Part shown: positions 1 to 5,004 of the stretch, one piece after another
How positions within the stretch are numbered: position 1 is the first letter of the stretch
Layout of the letters: each line of letters begins with the position of its first letter
NCBI GenBank assembly: GCA_900542635.1
Contig: UQOJ01000081.1
Location: 1 to 5,004, forward strand
Direction of reading: 5' to 3'
Source of the DNA: an uncultured Collinsella sp.
Lineage (GTDB): Bacteria > Actinomycetota > Coriobacteriia > Coriobacteriales > Coriobacteriaceae
Length of the DNA stretch: 5,004 bases
Made by a program: the position numbers and the translations under genes
Notes under the pieces: generated by a model
Databases searched by the model: none
What the model saw: the letters and a program-made list of their open reading frames with translations, nothing else
Told to the model about the DNA's origin: nothing

Positions 1-48
1 CGAGATTCGCCTTAGTCTCGTGGGCTCGGAGATGTGTATAAGAGACAG
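1..48 (+). other. Illumina Nextera library adapter with i7 index (not genomic)
   Basis: Bases 1-6 (CGAGAT) match the 3' end of the P7 primer. Bases 7-14 (TCGCCTTA) match the i7 index of Nextera primer N701 as written in the primer. Bases 15-48 match the 34-base Nextera Read 2 adapter, ending in the 19-base Tn5 mosaic end at 30-48 (AGATGTGTATAAGAGACAG). The match is continuous and in primer order, so this is library sequence left on the assembly. The match rests on remembered primer sequences, not on a search. Genomic sequence starts at base 49. Any ORF beginning in this stretch, for example at 34, is artificial. Confidence 0.98.
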
Positions 49-53
49 CCCCA

Positions 54-59
54 TATTAT
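54..59 (+). promoter_or_regulatory. possible -10 box of the mraZ/dcw promoter, -35 lost
   Basis: TATTAT differs from the TATAAT consensus by one base and lies in the only AT-rich patch before mraZ (53-63). The matching -35 would fall at about 31-36, which is adapter, so the promoter cannot be judged from this window. If real, transcription would start near 66 and leave a leader of about 60 bases. A dcw promoter directly ahead of mraZ is common in bacteria; this particular box is inference. Confidence 0.25.
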
Positions 60-74
60 TAATGACGTCGACAG

Positions 75-91
75 GCGGGGTGGTTCCCCGC
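75..91 (+). repeat. GC-rich inverted repeat in the mraZ leader
   Basis: GCGGGG (75-80) and CCCCGC (86-91) are perfect 6-base complements around a TGGTT loop, 36 bases before the mraZ start. The sequence can form a short stable hairpin in the leader RNA or act as a palindromic binding site. No T-run follows, so it is not an intrinsic terminator. CCCC at 86-89 could instead pair with the G-rich ribosome binding site at 113-122. Function is unknown. Confidence 0.4.
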
Positions 92-112
92 GTACGTGCC
101 ATCTGAGTAACC

Positions 113-122
113 GAGGGGAGGG
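113..122 (+). promoter_or_regulatory. ribosome binding site of mraZ
   Basis: GAGGGGAGGG is purine-rich and ends 5 bases before the ATG at 128. It contains strong matches to the anti-Shine-Dalgarno sequence and fixes the 128 start over the in-frame ATG at 134. Confidence 0.75.
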
Positions 123-127
123 CGCAC

Positions 128-562
128 ATGGGAATGACTGGTGCATACGAGCGCAATCTCGATGCAAAAGGTCGTCTGTCCCTGCCTGCACCCCTTCGCG
201 AGGAGCTTGGAGAGCATGTTCGCGTGTTCAAAGCCCTGGATGTCGATGCTCTGTACGTGTTCTCTGCCGAGGCCTTCGATAAGTGGGTCGAAGGACTCTT
301 CGCGGGTCGTGAGGGCCACGAGGGTTTCAACCCGCGTGACATTAACGACCAGAAGCTCATGAGGGCGATCAACAAGCGCACCACGTCGATGGACGTGGAC
401 AGCGCCGGTCGTATCGGTCTTTCCGAGTCTCTCCGCAAGCAGGCGAACCTCGACCGCGAGGTCACGGTTGTGGGCAACTACGACCACCTTGAGGTTTGGG
501 ATCGCGCCGCGGCCGATGAGGACGATGACGATGAGGCCCTGCTGGACCTCTTCTTCTCGTAA
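128..562 (+). CDS. mraZ: transcriptional regulator MraZ
   Basis: MraZ is a DNA-binding protein at the head of the dcw cluster; in E. coli it represses its own operon by binding short direct repeats upstream of itself. The 144-residue product is close to the usual length and has the two SpoVT/AbrB-like half-domains of the family. The first carries DAKGR at residues 12-16, followed by a run of hydrophobic and proline residues (LSLPAPLREEL). The second carries DSAGR at 91-95, followed by IGLSESLRKQANL. The strong ribosome binding site at 113-122 supports the start. An acidic run (EDDDDE, residues 131-136) near the C-terminus is additional to the core fold. rsmH follows after 20 bases, so the two are very likely co-transcribed. 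Identity rests on motifs plus position and is firm; the regulatory targets in this organism are inferred. Confidence 0.96.
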   Translation: MGMTGAYERNLDAKGRLSLPAPLREELGEHVRVFKALDVDALYVFSAEAFDKWVEGLFAGREGHEGFNPRDINDQKLMRAINKRTTSMDVDSAGRIGLSESLRKQANLDREVTVVGNYDHLEVWDRAAADEDDDDEALLDLFFS

Positions 563-582
563 GGGCAAGGCACGGGTAACGG

Positions 583-1548
583 ATGGAGCGTGGGATCTTG
601 ACACAAGAATATCGGCATGAACCTGTCATGCTCGGCGAAGTGCTTGAGTCGCTGCGGCTAAAGAGCGGCTCCGTTGTCTGCGATTGCACCCTTGGCGGTG
701 CCGGCCATTCGGTAAAGATGGCCGCGCAGGTGGGGGAGACGGGCCTTTTGCTCGGCGTCGATCAGGACGACATGGCCCTCGAGGCCGCTGGCGCCCGTCT
801 GGACCGCGAGGTTCCCGGCGTTCCGCACCAGCTGCTGAAGGGCAACTTCGGCGACTTGGACGAGCTGCTTTGCTCGGCCGAGGTGCCCGGGGTCGATGGC
901 TTCCTGTTCGATTTGGGCGTTTCGTCGCCGCAACTCGATATCCCTGGCAGGGGCTTTTCGTATAACGAGGACGCCCCATTGGACATGCGGATGGATCCGG
1001 GTAATAACACCTTAAACGCAGCTGAGGTCATCAACACCTATAACGAACACGACCTCGCCCGGATTCTACGCGTCTACGGCGAAGAGAAGTTCGCCTCGCA
1101 GATCGCGCGCGAGATCGTGCGCCGCCGCGAGCAAGAATCGATCGAAACCACCGGCCAATTTGTCGAGATCATCAAGGCGGGTATCCCGGCTGCCGCTCGT
1201 CGGCATGGCGGACACCCGGCCAAGAAAAGTTTCCAGGCCATTCGCATCGAGGTCAATCACGAGCTCGATGTGCTCGAACGAGGGCTTGATGCCGCCACCA
1301 GGTGGCTCAACCCGGGTGGACGTATCTGCGTCATCTCGTATCACTCGCTCGAGGACCGTATCGTAAAGAACCACTTTAAAGAGATGAGCCAGGGGTGCAC
1401 GTGTCCGCCGGAGATTCCGGTGTGCGTGTGCGGCAACGTGCCGATACTCAAGGTCATCACCCGCAAACCCTTGGTTGCCCAGCCTGATGAGGTTGAGCGC
1501 AACCCTCGGGCGAGATCAGCCAAAATCCGCGTGGCGCAGCGTCTGTAG
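583..1548 (+). CDS. rsmH: 16S rRNA (cytosine(1402)-N(4))-methyltransferase RsmH
   Basis: RsmH (MraW) uses S-adenosylmethionine to methylate N4 of C1402 in the ribosomal P site of 16S rRNA. The 321-residue product has the family motifs in order: HEPVML (12-17), the SAM-binding loop DCTLGGAGHS (34-43), GVDQD (58-62), FDLGVSSPQLD (109-119), RGFSY (123-127), PLDMRMD (132-138), ISYHSLEDRIVK (251-262) and RNPRARSAKIR (306-316). The Cys-rich segment around 272-283 (CTCPPEIPVCVC) is common in this family in Gram-positive bacteria. Start choice is uncertain. The ATG at 583 has AAGG 12 bases upstream, while an in-frame TTG at 598 has GGAG 9 bases upstream and would give a 316-residue protein beginning TQEYRHEPVML, nearer to the usual N-terminus. 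No frame disruption is visible. Confidence 0.97.
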   Translation: MERGILTQEYRHEPVMLGEVLESLRLKSGSVVCDCTLGGAGHSVKMAAQVGETGLLLGVDQDDMALEAAGARLDREVPGVPHQLLKGNFGDLDELLCSAEVPGVDGFLFDLGVSSPQLDIPGRGFSYNEDAPLDMRMDPGNNTLNAAEVINTYNEHDLARILRVYGEEKFASQIAREIVRRREQESIETTGQFVEIIKAGIPAAARRHGGHPAKKSFQAIRIEVNHELDVLERGLDAATRWLNPGGRICVISYHSLEDRIVKNHFKEMSQGCTCPPEIPVCVCGNVPILKVITRKPLVAQPDEVERNPRARSAKIRVAQRL

Positions 1549-1569
1549 GCGCGACCGCGCGATATTGGA

Positions 1570-1629
1570 CCTCCCGCTCGCACCATAAACGAAGCTTAAA
1601 CACACTACCAACGTACTCGGGATGGGAGG
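1570..1629 (+). promoter_or_regulatory. ftsL ribosome binding site with upstream complementary CCTCCC
   Basis: GGGAGG at 1624-1629 is a strong ribosome binding site 9 bases before the ATG at 1639. CCTCCC at 1570-1575, in the same 90-base gap, is its exact complement, so a long-range stem could hide the site. I see no convincing promoter in the gap: TTGGAC at 1565-1570 has no well-spaced -10. No terminator is visible, so read-through from rsmH is likely. The ribosome binding site is secure; the pairing is inference. Confidence 0.45.
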
Positions 1630-1638
1630 CGGCATATC

Positions 1639-2109
1639 ATGGGCTACAACACTTCAAGCGCAGCACTCGCCTATGATATGAACGCCATGCCCGCCTATCG
1701 TGAGACGCCGCAGGCCCCCGTTGCTCCCCGTGAGCAGCGCGCGCCGCGCTTTGATGTCTACACGGGCGCGGGCCGTCAGGCAAACCAGGCGGTAAGCCCG
1801 GTTTTCATGAGCGTTCTTAAAACGTTTTGCATCATTGCGGCTATCTTCATGACGATCGGCGTCGCCCGCGTGGCGCTCGCCGGCGTCACGGCCCAGGTGC
1901 TCAACAGCAACGCCGAGCTTACCAACACGCTCGAAAAGGCGACCGATGAGAGCTCCGACCTGGAGGTCATGCATTCGGTCTATGGCGCCGACACGCGCAT
2001 TCGCGACCTTGCGGGCGCTTATGGCATGGTGGAGCCCAGCGAGAGCGTTACACTTGACTTTTCGCAGGATGCAGCCGCGGGCGCCAACGCGACCGCGACC
2101 GCTCAGTAG
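1639..2109 (+). CDS. ftsL: FtsL-like cell division protein, single-pass membrane
   Basis: FtsL is a small bitopic protein that partners FtsB/DivIC and holds and activates the FtsW-FtsI septal synthase. This 156-residue product has the expected layout. A cytoplasmic region of about 56 residues, rich in Ala and Pro, leads to a hydrophobic segment at about 60-83. A short polar stretch at 88-115 (LNSNAELTNTLEKATDESSDLEVMHSV) could form the extracytoplasmic coiled coil. The ending TRIRDLAGAYGMVEPSESVTLDFS (119-142) resembles the FtsL/DivIC terminal pattern of an R-I helix followed by a G-M-V-P-type turn. An Ala/Thr-rich tail (145-156) closes the protein. FtsL sequences are poorly conserved, so the call leans on topology and on the slot between rsmH and ftsI. 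The start is supported by GGGAGG at 1624-1629. DivIC/FtsB-like is the main alternative. Confidence 0.78.
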   Translation: MGYNTSSAALAYDMNAMPAYRETPQAPVAPREQRAPRFDVYTGAGRQANQAVSPVFMSVLKTFCIIAAIFMTIGVARVALAGVTAQVLNSNAELTNTLEKATDESSDLEVMHSVYGADTRIRDLAGAYGMVEPSESVTLDFSQDAAAGANATATAQ

Positions 2110-2126
2110 CAAGACGGTAGCTGAGT

Positions 2127-3992
2127 ATGACAAATGACTATCGCCGCGGTTCCGATGGGGGCCGCGGTTCTGGACGTCCCTCGTCGCGGGGACGTTCTGG
2201 TTATCAAGGAACGGGTCGGCAATCTTACAACGCCGGGCAGTCCCGTGGCAACGACCCGGCATCGCGACTTCGCGGCTCGGGCGGCCCTCAAGTGCATAAC
2301 ACCAGGTCGCGCAAGAGTTCGTCGACCGAATGGCTCACAGGCGCGCCTCTGCCTCGCCGCAAAGCCGTCATGGGCTTCATCGGGCTTGGCTTGGGCTTGG
2401 GCGTCTTTCGCCTTGCCGACTATCAAATTGTCGAAGCCGATAAACTGCGCGAGCGTGCCGATGCGCGCCGCCTGCTTGCGCAGACCCTCTATGCCAAACG
2501 CGGCACCATCTACGACCGCAACGGCAACGTGCTGGCGTCGTCGGTCGAATGTCGCAACATCGCCGTGAACCCGCAGCTTGTCGAGGATGTCGACAAGACG
2601 GTGTCGGCGCTGGTCAAGGCAACTGGAATCGATAAAAAGACCTGCCGCAAGCTCGTTGAGTCCGATGACACCTGGGTGTATATCAAGCGCCAGGTGGACG
2701 AAGACGATGCTGCGGCGCTGGAGAAGAAGAACCTGCCCGGCGTGCTTTTTGAGCAGGCCATGAAGCGCGTATATCCATACGGCAATCTGGCATCGCAGGT
2801 GCTGGGTGTAGTGAATGTAGACAACGACGGCTTGACGGGTCTCGAAAAGCAGTACAACAAGCTTCTGACCGGCACGAACGGTTCCCTCGTGCGCGAGCGC
2901 GCGAGGGACGGCAGCTATATCGCGGGCGGTGCCTATAAAAAGGTGGCTGCGGTCGACGGCGTTGATATCGTGACGACGCTCGACGTCAATATCCAGCGTG
3001 CGGCCGAGGATGCCCTGGCAGAGGCAGTTGAGAAGACTAAGGCCAAGAACGGCTCGGCGCTGGTCACCGATCCTACGACAGGCGAGATCTTGGCAGCCTG
3101 CTCGTACCCGACCTACGACCAGACCGATCTGGAAAACGCCAAGACCGAGGATATGAACCTGCGCCTGGTCACCGACGCCTACGAGCCCGGCTCGGTCTTT
3201 AAGACTCTCGTGGCGGGCGCCGGCTTCGACTTGGGCGTCGTGCGATCGAGTACGTCGTTTGAGGTGCCGGCGAGCATCAAGGTGGGCGACGATACCGTCA
3301 CCGATGCCGACAAGCGCGACTACGCCATGACCATGGATGTGCGCGAGATGATGCGCCGTTCGTCCAACGTGGGCTTTGTCCTGGTGGGGCGCAAGATCGG
3401 TGCCGACGACTTTGCCGCCTATGTGGACAAGTGGGGCATCGGTCACAGCTCCGGCGTCGATTTTCCGGGCGAGAGCCTGGGTATCGTCAAGGAGCGTGAC
3501 CAGTATGACGGCGCCACGCTGGGCTCGATGAGCTTTGGACAGGCACTGTCCGTCTCGCCGATTGAGATCGCACGTGCCGTGGGCGGCATCGCCAACGGCG
3601 GCGTGATGATGACCCCGCACTTCTATAAGTCCAGCAAAGGCGACGAGAAGGACTGGGGCGAAGGCGAACGAGCGATTTCGTTGGACGCCGCATCCCAGGT
3701 GACATCCTGCATGCAGACGGTCGTGTCCGAGGGAACGGGCGTTGGCGGCGCGGTTGACGGCTATGACGTGGCGGGTAAGACCGGTACGGCCGAACGAGCC
3801 GACGAGAACGGCGGCTACCTCAAGGAGAACTACATGTCGTCTTTTATGGGCTTTGCACCGGCACAATCGCCCAAGGCGCTGTGCTATATCACGCTCGACG
3901 GAACGCCGAGCGGCTCAGATGCCGCCGCGGTTCCGTTCCAGTCCATTATGGCCAACGCACTCGACGTGCTGGGTATTCCGCACACGAGGTAG
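2127..3992 (+). CDS. ftsI: class B penicillin-binding protein FtsI (septal peptidoglycan transpeptidase)
   Basis: FtsI forms D,D-transpeptide cross-links in septal peptidoglycan, working with FtsW outside the membrane. Residues 1-78 are a hydrophilic, Arg/Gly/Ser-rich cytoplasmic tail, followed by one membrane anchor at about 80-97. The pedestal/dimerisation region spans about 120-270, with RGTIYDRNGNVLA (125-137), YPYGNLASQVLG (216-227) and GLTGLEKQYN (235-244). The transpeptidase domain has all three catalytic motifs: S356-V-F-K359 (in EPGSVFKT), S412-S-N414 and K551-T-G-T554. No PASTA repeat follows; the protein ends about 65 residues after KTGT. At 621 residues it is within the class B range. 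An in-frame TAG at 2118 leaves ATG 2127 as the clear start, although its ribosome binding site is weak. Its closeness to the ftsL stop (17 bases) suggests translational coupling. Another class B PBP is possible, but the dcw position favours FtsI. Confidence 0.95.
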   Translation: MTNDYRRGSDGGRGSGRPSSRGRSGYQGTGRQSYNAGQSRGNDPASRLRGSGGPQVHNTRSRKSSSTEWLTGAPLPRRKAVMGFIGLGLGLGVFRLADYQIVEADKLRERADARRLLAQTLYAKRGTIYDRNGNVLASSVECRNIAVNPQLVEDVDKTVSALVKATGIDKKTCRKLVESDDTWVYIKRQVDEDDAAALEKKNLPGVLFEQAMKRVYPYGNLASQVLGVVNVDNDGLTGLEKQYNKLLTGTNGSLVRERARDGSYIAGGAYKKVAAVDGVDIVTTLDVNIQRAAEDALAEAVEKTKAKNGSALVTDPTTGEILAACSYPTYDQTDLENAKTEDMNLRLVTDAYEPGSVFKTLVAGAGFDLGVVRSSTSFEVPASIKVGDDTVTDADKRDYAMTMDVREMMRRSSNVGFVLVGRKIGADDFAAYVDKWGIGHSSGVDFPGESLGIVKERDQYDGATLGSMSFGQALSVSPIEIARAVGGIANGGVMMTPHFYKSSKGDEKDWGEGERAISLDAASQVTSCMQTVVSEGTGVGGAVDGYDVAGKTGTAERADENGGYLKENYMSSFMGFAPAQSPKALCYITLDGTPSGSDAAAVPFQSIMANALDVLGIPHTR

Positions 3993-3997
3993 GGGGT

Positions 3998-4003
3998 TAC
4001 AAT
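3998..4003 (+). promoter_or_regulatory. possible -10 box (TACAAT) just after ftsI
   Basis: TACAAT matches the -10 consensus at five of six positions and lies six bases past the ftsI stop. The hexamer 17 bases upstream (ATTCCG, 3975-3980) is a poor -35 and lies inside ftsI. If used, transcription would begin near 4010, ahead of the inverted repeats and the short ORF. Support is the single hexamer only. Confidence 0.2.
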
Positions 4004-4010
4004 CTTTGGG

Positions 4011-4060
4011 GCGTGGTTTGTTGTCCCATATGAGGGGTGTTCACATGCCCTGCACCACGC
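4011..4060 (+). repeat. nested inverted repeats between ftsI and murF
   Basis: The outer arms GCGTGGT (4011-4017) and ACCACGC (4054-4060) are perfect 7-base complements. Inside them, CATATGA (4027-4033) and TCACATG (4041-4047) form a second inverted repeat with one mismatch in seven around a 7-base spacer. Together they could fold as an interrupted stem-loop; alternatively the inner pair could be an operator. The following bases are GC-rich with no T-run, so this is not a standard intrinsic terminator. Confidence 0.45.
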
Positions 4061-4092
4061 ATGCGCGGCGCTGGGATACAATACGCCGATAG
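4045..4092 (+). CDS. possible 15-codon leader ORF before murF
   Basis: ATG at 4045 opens a 15-residue frame, MPCTTHARRWDTIRR, ending at TAG 4090-4092. GAGGGG (4032-4037) lies 7 bases upstream, a well-spaced ribosome binding site much like that of mraZ. An in-frame ATG at 4030 would add five residues but has no ribosome binding site. The peptide has no recognisable function, and the frame overlaps the candidate -10 box at 4077. A frame this short can arise by chance, so this is a candidate only. Confidence 0.2.
   Translation: MPCTTHARRWDTIRR
4077..4082 (+). promoter_or_regulatory. possible -10 box of a murF promoter
   Basis: TACAAT, in the context GGGATACAATACG, lies 37 bases before the murF ATG, which would give a leader of about 30 bases. 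The 127-base gap and the loss of tight gene coupling make an internal promoter plausible. No good -35 is visible: TGCACC at 4051-4056 matches three of six positions at an unfavourable 20-base spacing. Weak support. Confidence 0.3.
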
Positions 4093-4107
4093 CATTATTA
4101 GGTTTAC

Positions 4108-4114
4108 AGGGGAG
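4108..4114 (+). promoter_or_regulatory. ribosome binding site of murF
   Basis: AGGGGAG ends 5 bases before the ATG at 4120. An in-frame TAG at 4099-4101 rules out any earlier start, so the site and the start support each other. Confidence 0.7.
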
Positions 4115-4119
4115 CTGCA

Positions 4120-4992
4120 ATGATAGAGATCGCCGTCAACAACCTCGCGGCCGCAACAGGGGCCCGAACCGTGACGGGAGAAGCCGATCGGGTATGCCGC
4201 GGGTGCGTTATCGACTCGCGCCAGGTCGAGGAAGGGACGATTTTCGTCGCCTTTCCCGGTGAAAACGTCGACGGCAATGATTTTGCTTCCCGTGCCGTCC
4301 AGTCGGGTGCCGGCGCCGTTGTAATGACGCGTGAGCCTGAGGCCGAGTTGGTCTCGCTGGCGCAGGACAAGGGCTGTGCCATCTTGCTGACCGATGATCC
4401 CGAGGAGTTTCTGCTGCGTTTGGCGCACACGTATCGCCTGGAGCTTGGCTGCCTGGTCGTTGGCATTACCGGTTCCATCGGTAAGACGACGACCAAGGAC
4501 GTGCTCGCCGCCGTGCTCGCGAAGCGCTATCGCGTCTGGGCCACCAAGGGCAATTTCAATAACCTGATCGGCATGCCGCTCACGGTGCTTTCCGCTCCGG
4601 CCGATACCGAGCTCCTGGTGCTCGAGATGGGCATGAACCATTTCCACGAGATCGAGCGCCTGTCCCAGTCCGCCAATCCCAACCTTGCCATCGTGAGCAA
4701 GATCGGCACCTCTCATATCGGCATTTTGGGTAGCCGCGAGAACATCGCCCGCGCTAAGGCCGAGATTGTCCAGGGTATGTGCCCCGCCGGCGACTTCTTG
4801 CCGCTGCTGGTTTTGGGCGGCGAGGACGACTTTACGCCGTTCATTCGCGATACGTTCGCCCAGCCTGCTGGTATCGACGTGATGCTGGCCGGCGTTTCGG
4901 ACGATGATGAGGTCCGTGCCCGCGACATTCGAGTTGATGACGAGGGCCGTCCGGTCTTTACGCTCGATTTTGGCCAGGGTGAGACGATCGAT
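4120..4992 (+). CDS. murF: UDP-N-acetylmuramoyl-tripeptide--D-alanyl-D-alanine ligase MurF, 3'-truncated
   Basis: MurF is the cytoplasmic ATP-dependent ligase that adds D-Ala-D-Ala to the UDP-MurNAc-tripeptide. Residues 1-291 are genomic, about 60% of the usual 450-480. Present are the N-terminal UDP-substrate domain (about 1-105, with CVIDSRQVEEGTIFVAFPG at 29-47) and most of the central ATPase domain. The latter shows the P-loop GITGSIGKTTTK (115-126, K122), KGNFNNLIGMPLT (143-155), EMGMNH (169-174) and SHIGILGSRENIARAKAEI (198-216). K213 in the AKAEI block is the likely lysine that is carbamoylated in Mur ligases. The C-terminal domain lies beyond the contig. EMGMN and NFNN-IG-PLT favour MurF over MurE. 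The frame stays open through 4993-5004, but those four codons (LSLI) are adapter. Confidence 0.95.
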
Positions 4993-5004
4993 CTGTCTCT
5001 TATA
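4993..5004 (-). other. partial Nextera mosaic end (not genomic)
   Basis: CTGTCTCTTATA is the first 12 bases of the reverse complement of the Tn5 mosaic end, the standard read-through adapter of Nextera libraries. It is also the exact reverse complement of bases 37-48 of this window. It extends the open murF frame by four false codons. The mosaic end is shared by both Nextera adapters, so the side (P5 or P7) cannot be told. One or two boundary bases could by chance also be genomic. Confidence 0.95.

Noticed and set aside
30..48. Tn5 mosaic end as evidence of a transposon insertion
   Set aside because: It is joined to the Read 2 adapter and an i7 index, so it comes from library preparation, not from a mobile element in the genome.
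34..282. 82-codon plus-strand frame over the mraZ start
   Set aside because: It starts inside the Nextera adapter, overlaps mraZ in another frame and has no recognisable domain.
59..604. 181-codon minus-strand frame opposite mraZ
   Set aside because: It is in codon register with mraZ and is explained by the same codon bias; no recognisable domain.
1549..1560. GCGCGACCGCGC hairpin just after rsmH as a terminator
   Set aside because: The stem is only about four bases with a four-base loop and no T-run.
1654..2262. 202-codon minus-strand frame opposite ftsL
   Set aside because: Register-aligned shadow of the ftsL-like gene; no recognisable domain.
2103..3866. 587-codon open frame on the minus strand opposite ftsI
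   Set aside because: Its codons are in exact register with ftsI codons, so it stays open only because ftsI avoids TTA, CTA and TCA. ftsI has clear catalytic motifs, and the antisense product resembles no family I recognise.
3780..3992. PASTA domain at the FtsI C-terminus
   Set aside because: Only about 65 residues follow KTGT and they match the end of the transpeptidase domain; no PASTA-like repeat is visible.
4011..4060. Intrinsic terminator after ftsI
   Set aside because: The stem is interrupted and no T-run follows; the next bases are GC-rich.
3997..4716. 239-codon minus-strand frame opposite murF
   Set aside because: Register-aligned shadow of murF, which has the P-loop and Mur ligase motifs in the sense frame.

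Overview
The window is a GC-rich bacterial fragment carrying the 5' part of a division and cell wall (dcw) cluster, all on the + strand: mraZ, rsmH (mraW), an ftsL-like gene, ftsI (class B penicillin-binding protein) and murF, which is cut off at the right end. Gene order, strong G/C preference at third codon positions and protein style suggest an actinobacterium-like organism. A Coriobacteriia member such as Collinsella is my best guess, but that comes from general resemblance and no search was run.

The window is not purely genomic. Bases 1-48 are Illumina Nextera library sequence: the end of the P7 primer, an i7 index matching N701, and the Read 2 transposon adapter with its 19-base mosaic end. 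Bases 4993-5004 are the first 12 bases of the reverse-complement mosaic end. Genomic DNA is therefore best taken as 49-4992, and both ends are library artefacts. The last four codons of the open murF frame are adapter.

Layout: 49-127 is a truncated mraZ leader with a possible -10 box, a GC hairpin and a strong ribosome binding site. mraZ (128-562) and rsmH (583-1548) are 20 bases apart. A 90-base gap precedes the ftsL-like gene (1639-2109), which is followed after 17 bases by ftsI (2127-3992). A 127-base gap with two TACAAT boxes, nested inverted repeats and a possible 15-codon ORF precedes murF (4120 onward). murE, which usually lies between ftsI and murF, is absent here.

Together these genes link a dcw regulator (MraZ), 16S rRNA methylation in the ribosomal P site (RsmH), the FtsL scaffold and FtsI transpeptidase of the septal synthase, and the ligase that completes the UDP-MurNAc-pentapeptide precursor (MurF). 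I found no new system. The points most worth a second look are the adapter ends, the absent murE, the Arg/Gly/Ser-rich cytoplasmic tail of FtsI, and the leader-like structure before murF.
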